Shown piece after piece: positions 43,162 through 51,695 of a DNA stretch of 64,000 bases. Below the pieces are notes generated by a model. That model had not been told where the DNA came from. It was given only the letters and a program-made list of their open reading frames with translations, and searched no databases. The position numbers and the translations under genes are program-made. Origin of the DNA: Methanomicrobiales archaeon HGW-Methanomicrobiales-3 (GTDB taxonomy: Archaea; Halobacteriota; Methanomicrobia; Methanomicrobiales; Methanospirillaceae); the NCBI GenBank assembly GCA_002839605.1, contig PGYK01000005.1, forward strand, positions 62,001 to 126,000, in the 5' to 3' direction. How positions within the stretch are numbered: the stretch's first letter is position 1; every line of letters starts with the position of its first letter.

Positions 43162-43260
43162 GGGGAGATTCGGTTGTCCGGTGGGGGACGCTGCCGCCGC
43201 TGGTGCCGGCAGCGGTGGATGCGGGGTTGAACAGCGCCGGGGACCGGTAGCGGAGGGAAT
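43162..43260 (+). pseudogene. Partial copy of the UPF0280 gene 3' end (copy 3)
   Basis: It matches the last about 75 nt of the UPF0280 gene plus the next about 15 nt (gttgtccggtgggggacgct onward). It shares gatgcggggttgaa and ccggtag with copy 2 against the intact gene, so copies 2 and 3 are the closer pair. It lies 133 nt after RelE. Confidence 0.85.
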
Positions 43261-43443
43261 GAAAAAGCCGTAACACATTTTTTTTAGATACCATGCGGAA
43301 TTTTTCTGACACAGTGTTTCTTTTTTTCGTTGATATTTCACGATTTGTTCCCGTGAATGATGATACCTGAAGAGATGGAGTCACCAAAGAAATCAGGGGA
43401 CTATTGCAAATACGTAAATCCTTCCAGCACTCACGAAGTTTTT

Positions 43444-43638
43444 ATGTCCGCTGCTGAATGCTCAACAAAAAGAATTCCGGTTCGTCCCAGAACGTGGGAG
43501 GAACTGTATGAGCTCCGGAAGCCGGGCCAGACATTCGACCAGGTTCTCTCGGATATGGTAGCCCATGAGAAGAAGCGCCGGTTGTTCGAAGATGCTGATC
43601 GTAAAATGCGGGATGGCCATTTTACGGAGCTTGAATAG
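43444..43638 (+). CDS. Orphan RelB-like antitoxin (64 aa)
   Basis: A 64-aa paralogue of the antitoxin at 42542 (MSAAECSTKRIPVRPRTWEELYELRKPGQTFDQVLSDMV). The ATG at 43444 aligns with the paralogue starts, though the frame opens at 43357. Its toxin partner is reduced to the 11-codon remnant that follows. It may still repress its own promoter or cross-react with other RelE toxins. Confidence 0.72.
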   Translation: MSAAECSTKRIPVRPRTWEELYELRKPGQTFDQVLSDMVAHEKKRRLFEDADRKMRDGHFTELE

Positions 43639-43673
43639 TGGCATTCGTTACCAGAATTGAGGATGATCCCTGA
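43638..43673 (+). pseudogene. Truncated RelE toxin remnant
   Basis: A GTG overlapping the antitoxin stop by one base reads MAFVTRIEDDP and then stops. It resembles the first residues of the RelE proteins at 42745 (MSYTVRIDTEA). The rest of the toxin is gone. Confidence 0.55.
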
Positions 43674-43838
43674 CGACGTAAAACACCCCTCTCCGTCGAT
43701 ACCCAACGACACGGCAATACCCGCAATTCTCCGACGTGAGTGGGGGTATATTTCCACTGGAACCCTCCAAAACAGCCGCCATCACCGCCCGGACAGCCCC
43801 TTTTTCCGGACAACCTGAAATACGTTCAAAAAAAGGGG

Positions 43839-44032
43839 GCGTTTAAACGCTGCTATTTTGCAGGTTTAAAACCGCCAGAATTCACCCCGTTTTGAAAAAT
43901 ACACTCATTAAGCAGACTTTTCTACGGGCGTGGACACCATTGCCGGTGGAGAAAAAAGTGCCTTTGTCCGTTTGGCAAACGGAGCCTTATACGGGCTTTT
44001 TTGACTTCAGCCCTCCCAAGGCGCCCTTGGGA
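43839..44032. other. Cluster of perfect inverted repeats
   Basis: Three hairpins lie in the gene-free 43674-44152 stretch: gcgtttaaacgc (43839-43850), tccgttt-ggc-aaacgga (43967-43983) followed by a T6 run at about 43998, and tcccaagg-cgc-ccttggga (44014-44032). The second could terminate transcription. The 71-codon frame through here is not convincing. Confidence 0.5.
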
Positions 44033-44152
44033 AAATTTCTGCCATTCCATCAGGACGGGCAGATCTGTCCATCAATTTTCTTACATTTAAAAAAAATGTC
44101 TTACTAGTAATCCAAAAACTATAATTTCTTACAAAACAACAAGAATCTTACT

Positions 44153-44395
44153 ATGGAAGTAGTCACCCTCTCCTCCAAGGGCCAGATCGTCATCCCCGTA
44201 AAAGTCCGGAAAAAACTCTCGCTCAAAGAAGGCGACTCGCTCGTACTCGTTGAGGAGAACGATGCAATCCGGCTCCAGCCGCTTGTCCATCTTTCAGAAC
44301 TCTGGGGCGTTGACCAGGTGAAAAATTCCGGAACAGCACTCAAAGAATTACGCAAGGAGTGGGACGATGAGCTTGAGAAGAAAACTGCTCTTTGA
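44153..44395 (+). CDS. AbrB/MazE-type antitoxin
   Basis: An 80-aa swapped-hairpin AbrB protein (MEVVTLSSKGQIVIPVKVRKKLSLKEGDSLVLVEENDAIRL). The acidic/basic C-terminus (LKELRKEWDDELEKK) binds the toxin. It pairs with the PIN toxin that starts 29 nt before its stop. It represses the operon by family precedent. Confidence 0.9.
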   Translation: MEVVTLSSKGQIVIPVKVRKKLSLKEGDSLVLVEENDAIRLQPLVHLSELWGVDQVKNSGTALKELRKEWDDELEKKTAL

Positions 44396-44768
44396 CACCC
44401 ATGCGTTCCTCGCATTTTTCAACCGCGAAGCAGGATCGGAGACAATCAAAAATAATTTTGATGCAGTCTTGAGCGGCGATACGGAAGGATTTGTCGCAAC
44501 GATCACGCTCACCGAGCTCGCGTACATCTACACCCGGAATGCCGGTGCAGATGTGGCCCGGCTCCGGGTCATGCAGATCCGGGGCTCGAGCCTGAACATC
44601 ATCCCGCTGGTACCGGAGATCGCAATCGAAGCCGGCCTGCTTAAGCAGCCGGGTATATCGATTGCCGATGCGATCATTGCGGCATCGGCCAGGTCTGTGG
44701 GTGCTGCAGTAGTTACGAACGATCCGCATTTTTCTGCCATGGGTGTCGAGGTGTCAGGATATCCATGA
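44367..44768 (+). CDS. VapC PIN-domain toxin
   Basis: A 133-aa PIN nuclease. FDTHAFLAFFNRE has the first Asp, ITLTELAYI the Glu, SIADAIIAASA the third acidic residue and VTNDPHF the fourth. The start overlaps the AbrB-type antitoxin gene by 29 nt, giving a classic VapBC pair. The target RNA is unknown. Confidence 0.9.
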   Translation: MSLRRKLLFDTHAFLAFFNREAGSETIKNNFDAVLSGDTEGFVATITLTELAYIYTRNAGADVARLRVMQIRGSSLNIIPLVPEIAIEAGLLKQPGISIADAIIAASARSVGAAVVTNDPHFSAMGVEVSGYP

Positions 44769-45195
44769 CAGGTTAAAAAAAATGGTGATTCCTTACTATC
44801 ATCCACCACCCAGAGTTGCAAATCAGGTGGTGAGAGAAATGAACCTGGTTGAGTTGACACAAAGGATACACCCTATCCGAAGATTCTGCCTCGTTTGCCC
44901 GGTTCTTTTGTCGAGATTATTTTTCTGGATAATTATCAGAGTTATTCGCTATTCTCTCAGGAACGAATCGTCTGAGCCTATGGCAACATCTCCATGATCA
45001 TAATCCAGACGCGATGTCTGGTTTACCGGACGAACCGGCCACGATAATGTGTTCCGGAAAATTATTCGCAATGAGATATACGCTTTGTAGTGTGAAGGAG
45101 CGGATGAGGATTCGCGTGCTGGAGCGCTTGCACTGGTGGTGATGAAGATCGTTATGAAACGATAAGAGGGGACGGTGAACCGGACGCCATCCCGT
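44769..45195. other. Spacer without recognised gene
   Basis: About 430 nt with AT-rich patches. No convincing open frame, repeat or RNA gene is seen. Confidence 0.4.
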
Positions 45196-45612
45196 CTACG
45201 AATACCCCGGGTTCTCCAGATATTCTCTGCCATCACGGTACGCAGAACCACCCGAGAATGTGGCAACCGCCTTCTCCCCGTCATGGATAATGATCAGCGG
45301 CTTTGACTCACGGATAACGAAAAACATCTCCAGCAGGTCCACCTCATCGATCATCAGGCCGGCACGGAGGGAAGAAGCCGGCTCCAGTTCCAGCTGTTCC
45401 TGCACGAGAATGTCGGGTTCGGTCCGGAAGAAGTAGATGAAGACCTGGTACGCGTTCAGGAGATCGGAGATGAAAAGTTCGCTTCGGACCTCCGGATCGA
45501 GTTCCCCCAGCTTTTTGACAATGCAGGGGACCTTGTCCTCGCAGGTATCAAGGATGCCATCCACAATTTCAACAAGTTCGTGGAACGGGCGGGGGGATCC
45601 GGCAGTGCTCAT
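45196..45612 (-). CDS. Conserved hypothetical protein (138 aa)
   Basis: An acidic cytosolic protein starting MSTAGSPRPFHELVEIVDGI; frames extending to 45750 are poor in composition. It is mostly helical, with two Cys in LDTCEDKVPCIVKKLGELDPEV and a beta-strand end (MFFVIRESKPLIIIHDGEKAVATFSGG). No domain is recognised. It is divergent from the HTH-Trm56 operon, which makes a shared control region at 45613-45714 likely. Confidence 0.65.
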   Translation of the reverse strand: MSTAGSPRPFHELVEIVDGILDTCEDKVPCIVKKLGELDPEVRSELFISDLLNAYQVFIYFFRTEPDILVQEQLELEPASSLRAGLMIDEVDLLEMFFVIRESKPLIIIHDGEKAVATFSGGSAYRDGREYLENPGYS

Positions 45613-45714
45613 GCGAGTATATGGACTCCGTGAATTGAAATAGCCACCGGGATTTTTTAAAATTTCCGACAACCAACAACAACCCTTATTCTCCACCCCG
45701 CAAGATGAATACAG

Positions 45715-45984
45715 GTGAAAGCAGAGGACACGGACTGGCTCGTCTACCACCGGATTCCGGACAATGCCACCATCTCCGAAAAGGAACTGGCAGAATCCTG
45801 CGGGCTGGATGCCGCAGATCTCACCGGATCGCTCGCACGGCTCGAACGCTCCTGCCTCATCGAGCGCCGCGAGGACGGCATCCGGATGCTCAACTTCGGT
45901 GAAGCCCTCTTAAAAAACCAGTGTAAATATGAAAAAGACCTGCCGTATACCGTGGAGAACGGCGTCATCAAAGCGAGGAAATGA
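45715..45984 (+). CDS. Small winged-helix protein
   Basis: An 89-aa protein with one helix-turn-helix ([42 protein letters not shown]). The GTG start is preceded by acag. It is the first gene of a five-gene run (this, Trm56, ATP-grasp, TFE, HD) with tight spacing or overlaps. It may regulate the operon; that is inference. Confidence 0.72.
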   Translation: MKAEDTDWLVYHRIPDNATISEKELAESCGLDAADLTGSLARLERSCLIERREDGIRMLNFGEALLKNQCKYEKDLPYTVENGVIKARK

Positions 45985-45988
45985 TACC

Positions 45989-46519
45989 ATGCCCGAACAC
46001 GAAACCGCAATTCTCAGGATCGGTCACCGGCCCGAGCGGGACCAGCGCGTGACCACCCATGTCGGGCTCACGGCCCGGGCACTGGGCGCCCGTGGGATGT
46101 ACCTTGCCGCATCTGACAAAGGCGTTGTGCAGAGCATCGCCGATGTTGTCGAACGCTGGGGCGGGGAGTTCTTCTGCGAAGACAACGTGAAGTGGCGCTC
46201 CTGCATTAAGGAGTGGAAAGCAAACGGTGGCACGGTCGTCCACCTCACCATGTACGGCCTGAACCTGCCGGACGTGATCGAGGAGATCCGGCCGCAGCAG
46301 AAGATCCTCGTCATTGTCGGCGCCGAGAAAGTGCCGGGCGAGATTTATGGTCTTGCCGATTACAATGTCGCGGTCACCGGCCAGCCCCATTCCGAGATAT
46401 CGAGCCTCGCCCTCTTCCTCGATCACCTTGCCCGGGGAGAGAACCTTGCACTCGATTTCCCGGGGGCCCAGATCAAGATCATCCCCTCGAAAGCCGGCAA
46501 ACAGACGGTGGGGCTGTGA
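45989..46519 (+). CDS. trm56: tRNA (cytidine(56)-2'-O)-methyltransferase
   Basis: A 176-aa SPOUT-class enzyme (COG1303) methylating the ribose of C56 in the T-loop of archaeal tRNAs with S-adenosylmethionine. It has [32 protein letters not shown] and the knot region [41 protein letters not shown]. The ATG at 45989 matches the family start. The stop overlaps the next gene's GTG (GTGA). Confidence 0.92.
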   Translation: MPEHETAILRIGHRPERDQRVTTHVGLTARALGARGMYLAASDKGVVQSIADVVERWGGEFFCEDNVKWRSCIKEWKANGGTVVHLTMYGLNLPDVIEEIRPQQKILVIVGAEKVPGEIYGLADYNVAVTGQPHSEISSLALFLDHLARGENLALDFPGAQIKIIPSKAGKQTVGL

Positions 46520-47595
46520 AGGGGCGGGTGCTCATCGCCGGGTTTGCCACCCGGCACGTAGCACAATCTGCCGCGAATGCGGGCTACGAGGTCTGCACAG
46601 TCGATCATTTCTGCGACCAGGACCTCTCCTGGTTCACCAAAGATCGTGAGAAATTCGAAGACCTCGCAGACCTCCCGGAGGCCATCAGCCGGATCCTGCG
46701 GCGTCGGAAATTTGATTATTTCGTCCCGACCTCCGGCGCCGAGACCCTGCCCGTCACGATCCCGCTTCTCGGGACAGATCCCAAATCGATCCGCAGGTTC
46801 ATGGACAAGCTCGATACCCAGCACTTCTTTGAGGAGATCTGCGTGCCGGCCCCACGGATCGTTCCGGAAGGGCACTATCCTGCCATGGTCAAGCCCCGGA
46901 CCGGTGCCGGCGGCTGGCGGAACGCGGTTATTGCTTCTGACGCGGCAATGGCGGCATGGCAGGAACGGTACGAGAACGTCCCGCATCTCCGGCAGGAAGT
47001 TATCAACGGGGTCTCGGCAAGTGTCTGCTGTGTCGCAACCGGCTCGCAGGCAATGGCGGTTGCCACCAACGAGCAGATCCTCCGCGGTGGCAACGGCGAA
47101 TCGGCATACGGGTTCTCCGGCTCCGTCACCCCCGCCACCCATCCGGCCCGTGAAGAGATGCAGGCCCTTGCCGGCTGGATTGCTGCAAAGAGTGGCTGCG
47201 TCGGGACAATCGGCATTGATTTTGTTCTTGGCAACGAGGGGCCGGTCGCAATCGAGGTGAACCCGCGCTTCCAGGGAACAGTGGATACCGTTGAGATGGC
47301 AACCGGTGCAAATCTCTTCTCTCTCCACCTCAATGCGTGCCAGGGAATGCTGCCGCCCGAATCACCCGCCGCATCGCAGGTTGCCTGCCGCACCATTCTC
47401 TTTGCCGACAGGGACATCACGATCACTGAAGACCTGAGCCGGTTCCGCGAATTTGTTTCCGATATCCCGTGGCCGGGGACATCATTTGAAGAAGAACAGG
47501 CACTCATCAGCGTGTACGGGTGGGGCCCGGACCGCGAAGCTGCATTTTCGCTGCTGGATAAACATATTACCACAGTCCGACAATATATGCGCTGA
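46516..47595 (+). CDS. ATP-grasp ligase, COG2232-like
   Basis: A 359-aa protein. The N-terminal pre-ATP-grasp domain is [29 protein letters not shown]-grasp features are [14 protein letters not shown] (Lys), [19 protein letters not shown] and [28 protein letters not shown] (Glu/Asn metal site). It should join a carboxylate to an amine or thiol with ATP, but the substrate is unknown. Translational coupling to Trm56 and TFE may indicate a role in RNA or protein modification, or only shared regulation. Confidence 0.87.
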   Translation: MKGRVLIAGFATRHVAQSAANAGYEVCTVDHFCDQDLSWFTKDREKFEDLADLPEAISRILRRRKFDYFVPTSGAETLPVTIPLLGTDPKSIRRFMDKLDTQHFFEEICVPAPRIVPEGHYPAMVKPRTGAGGWRNAVIASDAAMAAWQERYENVPHLRQEVINGVSASVCCVATGSQAMAVATNEQILRGGNGESAYGFSGSVTPATHPAREEMQALAGWIAAKSGCVGTIGIDFVLGNEGPVAIEVNPRFQGTVDTVEMATGANLFSLHLNACQGMLPPESPAASQVACRTILFADRDITITEDLSRFREFVSDIPWPGTSFEEEQALISVYGWGPDREAAFSLLDKHITTVRQYMR

Positions 47596-48116
47596 TGGAT
47601 TCAACCGAAGATACGCTCAATAATCCGGCTGTCCGCGCCTACCTCCACCGGCTCGTGGGAGACGAGGGGCTCAACCTCCTCGAACGATTCCCGGAAGGCG
47701 GGGAGTTCAGCGATGAGGAACTGGCGGCAAAGACCGGGATCAACTTAAACTCGGTGCGGCACACCCTCTACACGCTCTACGAACGCCGGCTTGCCGAGTA
47801 CCACCGGATCAAGAACAACGAGACCGGCTGGCTCACGTACCTCTGGCAGCTCAGGAACGATCACATCTACGACGCACTCCGGGAAGATATGGAGACGGTC
47901 CTCGACAAGCTCTCGCGCCGCGAGAAATATGAAGAGGAGAATGACTTCTACATCTGCAAGGACTGCCACGTCATCTTCACCTTCCCGATCGCGATGAACA
48001 GCGACTTCAAGTGTCCCGAGTGCGACCAGCCCCTTGGCCATTTCGACAACGAGATGCTGTTAAAATCCTTAAAGCAGCGCATCGAATCGATCCGGAACTC
48101 GCTGGGTCATGCCTGA
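47595..48116 (+). CDS. tfe: Transcription factor E (TFE alpha)
   Basis: A 173-aa general transcription factor, homologue of TFIIE-alpha, which aids promoter opening by RNA polymerase. It has an N-terminal winged helix (FSDEELAAKTGINLNSVRHTLYTLYERRLAEYHR) and a zinc ribbon (YICKDCHVIFTF ... FKCPECDQPL). Its ATG overlaps the previous stop by one base. Confidence 0.95.
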   Translation: MDSTEDTLNNPAVRAYLHRLVGDEGLNLLERFPEGGEFSDEELAAKTGINLNSVRHTLYTLYERRLAEYHRIKNNETGWLTYLWQLRNDHIYDALREDMETVLDKLSRREKYEEENDFYICKDCHVIFTFPIAMNSDFKCPECDQPLGHFDNEMLLKSLKQRIESIRNSLGHA

Positions 48117-48615
48117 CCACGCACCAATACCGCACGAGAAGCTGCTGCAGGATGCCGGGTGCAGCGCAAAAGTTATCGCCCATTGCAGGGCAGTCACAGA
48201 ATGTGCCCTTGAGTATGCAAAGGGCAACCCGGCAGTCAATTTTTCCCTTGTTGAGACCGGAGCCATGCTCCACGATATCGGCCGGGGCAGCACCCATGGG
48301 ATCGACCATGCCCAGGCAGGAGCGGATCTGCTCCGAAGAATGGGATTTTCTGAAGAGATCGCCCGCATTGTCGAGTGCCATACCGGTGCCGGGCTGACTG
48401 CGGACGAGTGCACGCTGCTTGGGCTTTCTCCCCGGGACTGCATCCCGACAACTATTGAAGAGAAGATCGTCTGCCACGCGGACAACCTGATTGCCGGGCA
48501 CCGCAGGACAACTATCGAAGAATCTCTTGAATCCGCATCACACCTGCCCAAGAAGGCACGGGAGCGGATGTACCGGCTCGCGCTGGAAGTGGAAATGCTG
48601 TGCGGGAGATTGTAG
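48109..48615 (+). CDS. HD-domain protein (TIGR00295-like)
   Basis: A 168-aa archaeal HDIG-type protein with VETGAMLHDIGRGSTHGIDHAQAGADLLRRMGF, IARIVECHTG and EEKIVCHADNLIAGHRR. The metal-binding His/Asp set is intact. It is the last gene of the TFE operon, overlapping TFE by 8 nt. Activity is presumably phosphohydrolytic; the substrate is unknown. Confidence 0.9.
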   Translation: MPDHAPIPHEKLLQDAGCSAKVIAHCRAVTECALEYAKGNPAVNFSLVETGAMLHDIGRGSTHGIDHAQAGADLLRRMGFSEEIARIVECHTGAGLTADECTLLGLSPRDCIPTTIEEKIVCHADNLIAGHRRTTIEESLESASHLPKKARERMYRLALEVEMLCGRL

Positions 48616-48639
48616 GGGCACGTCACGTTCCGGGCGAGG

Positions 48640-48960
48640 GGCGGGACTTGCTTTTTTCATCAGGGGAAACGCCGATGAACCAATGGGGTTCGCACCCAAA
48701 AGATGAAAATTCCCAGCGAATAAAACAGACGTCCTCGCCCGAATCCTTGCGCTCCTTATGGGGGCGGCAAGGCCCCCAATGTCGCGCAATGGTCGGGCTG
48801 CGGAAGCGATAGTATTCCTTATGGTCACCATGCGGGACTCTCAAACTGGTGATTTTTCAGAAAAATTTTTATGAAAAAAATTGAGGCCGCCGCGGTGCTC
48901 CCATCGGGGCGACGGCAGGCATCGCAATATACTTACATAAATTCTTGAGATGTTTGCCGA
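48640..48960 (+). repeat. Composite repeat: H hairpin, type C, degenerate type A cruciform
   Basis: Collinear with 30345-30660. It comprises inverted hairpin H (48664-48716, tgaacc-aatgg-ggttcg), a type C unit (gtcctcgcccgaatccttgc, ctccttatgggggcggc, cgcgcaatggtcgggctg; 48731-48845), a weakened cruciform (48886-48920) and caggcatcgcaat. It is followed by a short type D-like end (ctggagaaattcccgg). It fills the 48616-49152 spacer. Confidence 0.75.
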
Positions 48961-49152
48961 TTTTTTTCTCTGGAGAAATTCCCGGTTGCAATGTCAGGAG
49001 CTGATGCCACCCGTGCCCCGTAAAAGGGATATGAACTGCCGATCAAAAGAGGGCCTGTGGCCCTATCATCAGACAATCTGATATTTTTTGTCAGCGTTTC
49101 TCCGAAAACCGGAAAACGGTGGAAAAAAGAAAAACCTCTCAAATCTGCCGGC

Positions 49153-49653
49153 CTAGATGATGACCTGCCGGACCTGCGGCAGCGCCCGAATTGCTTCGAT
49201 GACCCCGTGGGGCAGGGGCTCTTCGACAATGATGACCAGTTTGGGTTCTTCGGAGAACTCGGGGTCGGTGACAAAGATCTGCCGGATGGAGAGCATATGT
49301 TCGGTGAGCACCTTCACCGCAGCGCCGACAATTCCCCGTTCGGCGGCATTTTTGGGCAGCACGGTTATCACCGTGAACCCGAGCGTTTCAGCAACCCGTG
49401 AGAGATCCGGCGTTGCCCGCATGTTGAGGAAGATCTCGCAAAGCATCGGGCGTTCGAGAATCCGGCGTGCTGTCGAGTCCACCACGCGGCGGTCGGAGCC
49501 GATCGCCTTTGCAACGGCCGTTGCCGGCACCTCGATACCGTTGCAGCTGATCCGGCCGTCTTCGGTCACCCCGAAACCGTTCTCGAGAAGGAACCGGACC
49601 ACGCGACTCTGGGAGGGCGAGTCGGAAAATTCGTGGATGATATCAGACCACAT
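49153..49653 (-). CDS. ACT-domain regulator of amino-acid metabolism (COG1710-like)
   Basis: About 166 aa. The N-terminal HTH-like part is MWSDIIHEFSDSPSQSRVVRFLLENGFGV, followed by VPATAVAKAIGSDRRVVDSTARRIL. The C-terminal ACT-like domain has FTVITVLPKNAAERGIVGAAVKVLTEHMLSIRQIF and KLVIIVEEPLPHGVIEAIRALPQV. It likely binds an amino acid and controls transcription. The ATG at 49653 is 26 nt from a TATA box, fitting leaderless expression; an in-frame GTG lies at 49662. Confidence 0.82.
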   Translation of the reverse strand: MWSDIIHEFSDSPSQSRVVRFLLENGFGVTEDGRISCNGIEVPATAVAKAIGSDRRVVDSTARRILERPMLCEIFLNMRATPDLSRVAETLGFTVITVLPKNAAERGIVGAAVKVLTEHMLSIRQIFVTDPEFSEEPKLVIIVEEPLPHGVIEAIRALPQVRQVII

Positions 49654-49673
49654 ACACACCACTAAGAACAGCG

Positions 49674-49685
49674 CATATAAATATA
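49674..49685 (-). promoter_or_regulatory. TATA box for the ACT regulator
   Basis: The sequence tatatttatatg on the minus strand is centred about 26 nt before the ATG at 49653. Confidence 0.55.
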
Positions 49686-49836
49686 CACCGATGCTGTTTT
49701 GGCATCACCCGTGGCGCCCGGTGTCAGGCCACGGCAATCCACCGGGCAATCCAGCCGGGCAGGGAGGGGGGCGCGATTGCGTAAAAACAAAAAATTCCCC
49801 GGTGCAGCGTGCGGTTCAGGGAAGAGTTTTACACAA

Positions 49837-49847
49837 GTTTTTATTAG
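49837..49847 (+). promoter_or_regulatory. TATA box for tRNA-Leu
   Basis: The sequence gtttttattag is centred about 35 nt upstream of the mature tRNA 5' end. Confidence 0.5.
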
Positions 49848-49876
49848 ATAGACAACCTCTTTGTTATGGCACAAGG

Positions 49877-49961
49877 GCGAGGGTAGCCAAGCCAGGTCAA
49901 AGGCGCTAGGTTGAGGGCCTAGTCTCGTAGGAGTTCTTGGGTTCGAATCCCATCCCTCGCA
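49877..49961 (+). tRNA. tRNA-Leu (anticodon GAG)
   Basis: An 85-nt class II tRNA. The acceptor gcgaggg pairs with ccctcgc (49954-49960), with discriminator A at 49961. The anticodon stem ctagg/cctag encloses the loop ttgaggg with anticodon GAG. A long variable arm (tctcgtaggagtt) and the T-arm gggttcgaatccc follow. There is no intron and CCA is not encoded. It reads CUC and CUU codons. Confidence 0.96.
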
Positions 49962-50386
49962 TCTGGATGCGAAGTTAGAATCGTTTTGTTCTTTTTTGTT
50001 AATCGCCTCAATCAGAAATTCCTGCATATCTTACCCGATAATTAATTGCTTGCGGGCAGATCGTTTCATCCTGTCAGGACCGATCTGGCAGAAAACGCGA
50101 TCAAGGCCACTCTTTTAGGACTTCCGCATCTTTCCGGTGTGGTAATCGATACGGACGAGAAAATTTTGCAGAACATCTTCAGGCAAAACCCGGGTATCCT
50201 GTGGCAGCGAATCGATGAGAGGATTGCAGTGATGTTGATGTGAAGGGTTTTTTTATCCCCCTCCTGTACCCCAACGTTAACAAAAATGGTATCTTTGGTG
50301 TTCCCGGCCGGGAACGTATCAGGGAGCGAGTGCAACACCCACAAAACGCCAAAAGTATTCATACTTACAATGCTTACAATACGATC
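49962..50386. other. Spacer with one doubtful small frame
   Basis: About 425 nt. A plus-strand frame at 50046-50243 (TTG start, 65 aa, containing ALLGLPHLSGVV-like hydrophobic spacing) has protein-like composition but no ribosome binding site or recognised family, so I do not call it. The promoter of the next operon occupies the end. Confidence 0.3.
50364..50380 (+). promoter_or_regulatory. Direct repeat before the third RelBE operon
   Basis: The octamer cttacaat occurs at 50364-50371 and 50373-50380, just upstream of the antitoxin ATG. This is a likely autoregulatory site. Confidence 0.45.
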
Positions 50387-50587
50387 ATGGCAGCGGTGAA
50401 GCGAATACCCGTGACCGAACCGGTGTGGAAGGATCTTGCGGAGATGCGATCCGCAGGCCAGACCTATACCGATCTTCTGGCAGAGATGATCGAGGACCGG
50501 AAGAGGCGGAGGCTGGAGGAAGATGTCAGGAAGTGGAGCGGACGCAAAAAAGAGGGGTACGTTTCACTCTCGGAGATTAAGGATTGA
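50387..50587 (+). CDS. RelB-like antitoxin (66 aa)
   Basis: A 66-aa protein (MAAVKRIPVTEPVWKDLAEMRSAGQTYTDLLAEMIEDRKRRRLEEDVRKW) with the same VKRIPV and GQTYTDL landmarks as the antitoxins at 42542 and 43444. The tail EGYVSLSEIKD matches that of 42542. It is coupled to the toxin by TTGA. Confidence 0.82.
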   Translation: MAAVKRIPVTEPVWKDLAEMRSAGQTYTDLLAEMIEDRKRRRLEEDVRKWSGRKKEGYVSLSEIKD

Positions 50588-50874
50588 CATTTTCCCTTGT
50601 GCTCTGGCATGAATTGTCTGATGAGATCAATCGCCTGCTGGAGAAGTCACTACGGATAATCAAAACTGCCCTGAAACGGCTTGAAGAAGATCCTTATCCA
50701 GGAAACCAGGGGGATAAAGAAAAACTGGTTTTACGCGGCGGGGTTGTTATCTACCGGCTTCACATTTCCCGCAGTTACACCGTGTTTTACGATATTGACA
50801 AAGCGGCAAAACAGGTGATTGTCCAGGAGATCCTGCCCATCGAGCAGGCTCATAAAAAATACGGGTATTATTGA
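50584..50874 (+). CDS. RelE-type toxin (96 aa)
   Basis: A 96-aa RelE-superfamily protein (RIIKTALKRLEEDPYPGNQGDKEKLVLRGGVVIYRLHISRSYTVFYDI; EILPIEQAHKKYGYY). It has the same core as the toxin at 42745. The TTG start overlaps the antitoxin stop. The C-terminal Tyr pair suits RelE-type mRNA cleavage. Confidence 0.85.
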   Translation: MTFSLVLWHELSDEINRLLEKSLRIIKTALKRLEEDPYPGNQGDKEKLVLRGGVVIYRLHISRSYTVFYDIDKAAKQVIVQEILPIEQAHKKYGYY

Positions 50875-51140
50875 TTCTTTTTCTTCGCGATAACCATCGC
50901 GGCATACTCTGAAGAAGCCTTTAAAAAGTTCTGCGCAAGGGACGGCCTTTTTTTAGGGGGGACCGCGGAAGATCTATTGACATCGTGAAGGTTGCATTCC
51001 GGCACATCATGGCACGAATTGGGGAACCTGTCTCATGTGATAACGAGCCCTTCCTTTGGTTTGTATTTTTTCCCTGATAGGGAACGGATTGCCTCCAAAA
51101 ATTTGGGGCTATCTGCCGGATTTAAGGGAAGAAAAAACCC

Positions 51141-51695
51141 ATGAGTATCATGAAAAAATCATCATTTTCATTCCTGTGCCTCATTCTTCTCGGCCTGTTT
51201 CTTTTCATCGCCGGTTGCACGCAGACCGGGCCCACACCAATCCCGTCATCGCTGCCGGTCACCACCACCTTCCCGCAGGAGAACTACACCTCCAATGAGA
51301 CCCTGGTCGCTTTTGTCACTGAGGCAGCAGCGTACGCAAAAACGCATGGCACGGAGAAAGCACTGGCAGAATTCAACAACCCGGACGGTTCGTTTATCCG
51401 GGGCGAACTCTACATCTACGCGTATGGCTTCAATGGAACAACCCTCGCCCACCCGGTCAACCAGGAAGCAGTTGGGAAAACCCGCGAGGGAGCCACCGGC
51501 GTTTTTGTCACAGAGATGGGCGCTGCCGTCCGGAACGGGAGCGGCTATTACCGGTTCACGTACATCAACCCCCTCCACAACAACACGCTGGAAGCAAAGA
51601 TGGGGTACGGGGTGCAGGTTGATGAGGACTGGTGGCTGGGATCCGGCGTCTACACGGGTCCGGTAAACCTGGAAACACCCGTCACAACGGATTGA
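51141..51695 (+). CDS. Lipoprotein with one sCache-like domain
   Basis: A 184-aa protein with the lipobox LFIAGC (Cys26). A single cache module follows at about 50-175 (ETLVAFVTEAAAYAKTHGTEKALAEFNNPDGSFIRGELYIYAYGFNGTTLAHPVNQEAVG; YYRFTYINPLHNNTLEAKMGYGVQVDEDWWLGSGVY). Cache domains bind small ligands such as organic acids or amines outside the cell. There is no signalling domain, so it may deliver a ligand to another sensor. It is the single-domain relative of the three-domain protein at 53016-54368. Confidence 0.85.
   Translation: MSIMKKSSFSFLCLILLGLFLFIAGCTQTGPTPIPSSLPVTTTFPQENYTSNETLVAFVTEAAAYAKTHGTEKALAEFNNPDGSFIRGELYIYAYGFNGTTLAHPVNQEAVGKTREGATGVFVTEMGAAVRNGSGYYRFTYINPLHNNTLEAKMGYGVQVDEDWWLGSGVYTGPVNLETPVTTD

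Noticed and set aside
42269-43341. Two reverse frames sharing the peptide STPHPPLPAPAAAASPTGQP
   Set aside because: They are antisense to the duplicated UPF0280 3' ends; the shared peptide only reflects the DNA repeat.
40600-43700. Classic integrative element with attachment sites
   Set aside because: Although 3'-end duplications resemble att scars, there is no integrase, and UPF0280 is not a tRNA gene; I report it as a cassette array of unknown mechanism instead.
43892-44107. 71-codon frame upstream of the second VapBC
   Set aside because: It runs through two perfect hairpins and lacks a ribosome binding site or protein-like pattern.
50046-50243. 65-codon forward frame after tRNA-Leu
   Set aside because: Composition is protein-like, but there is no start signal, domain or neighbour support.
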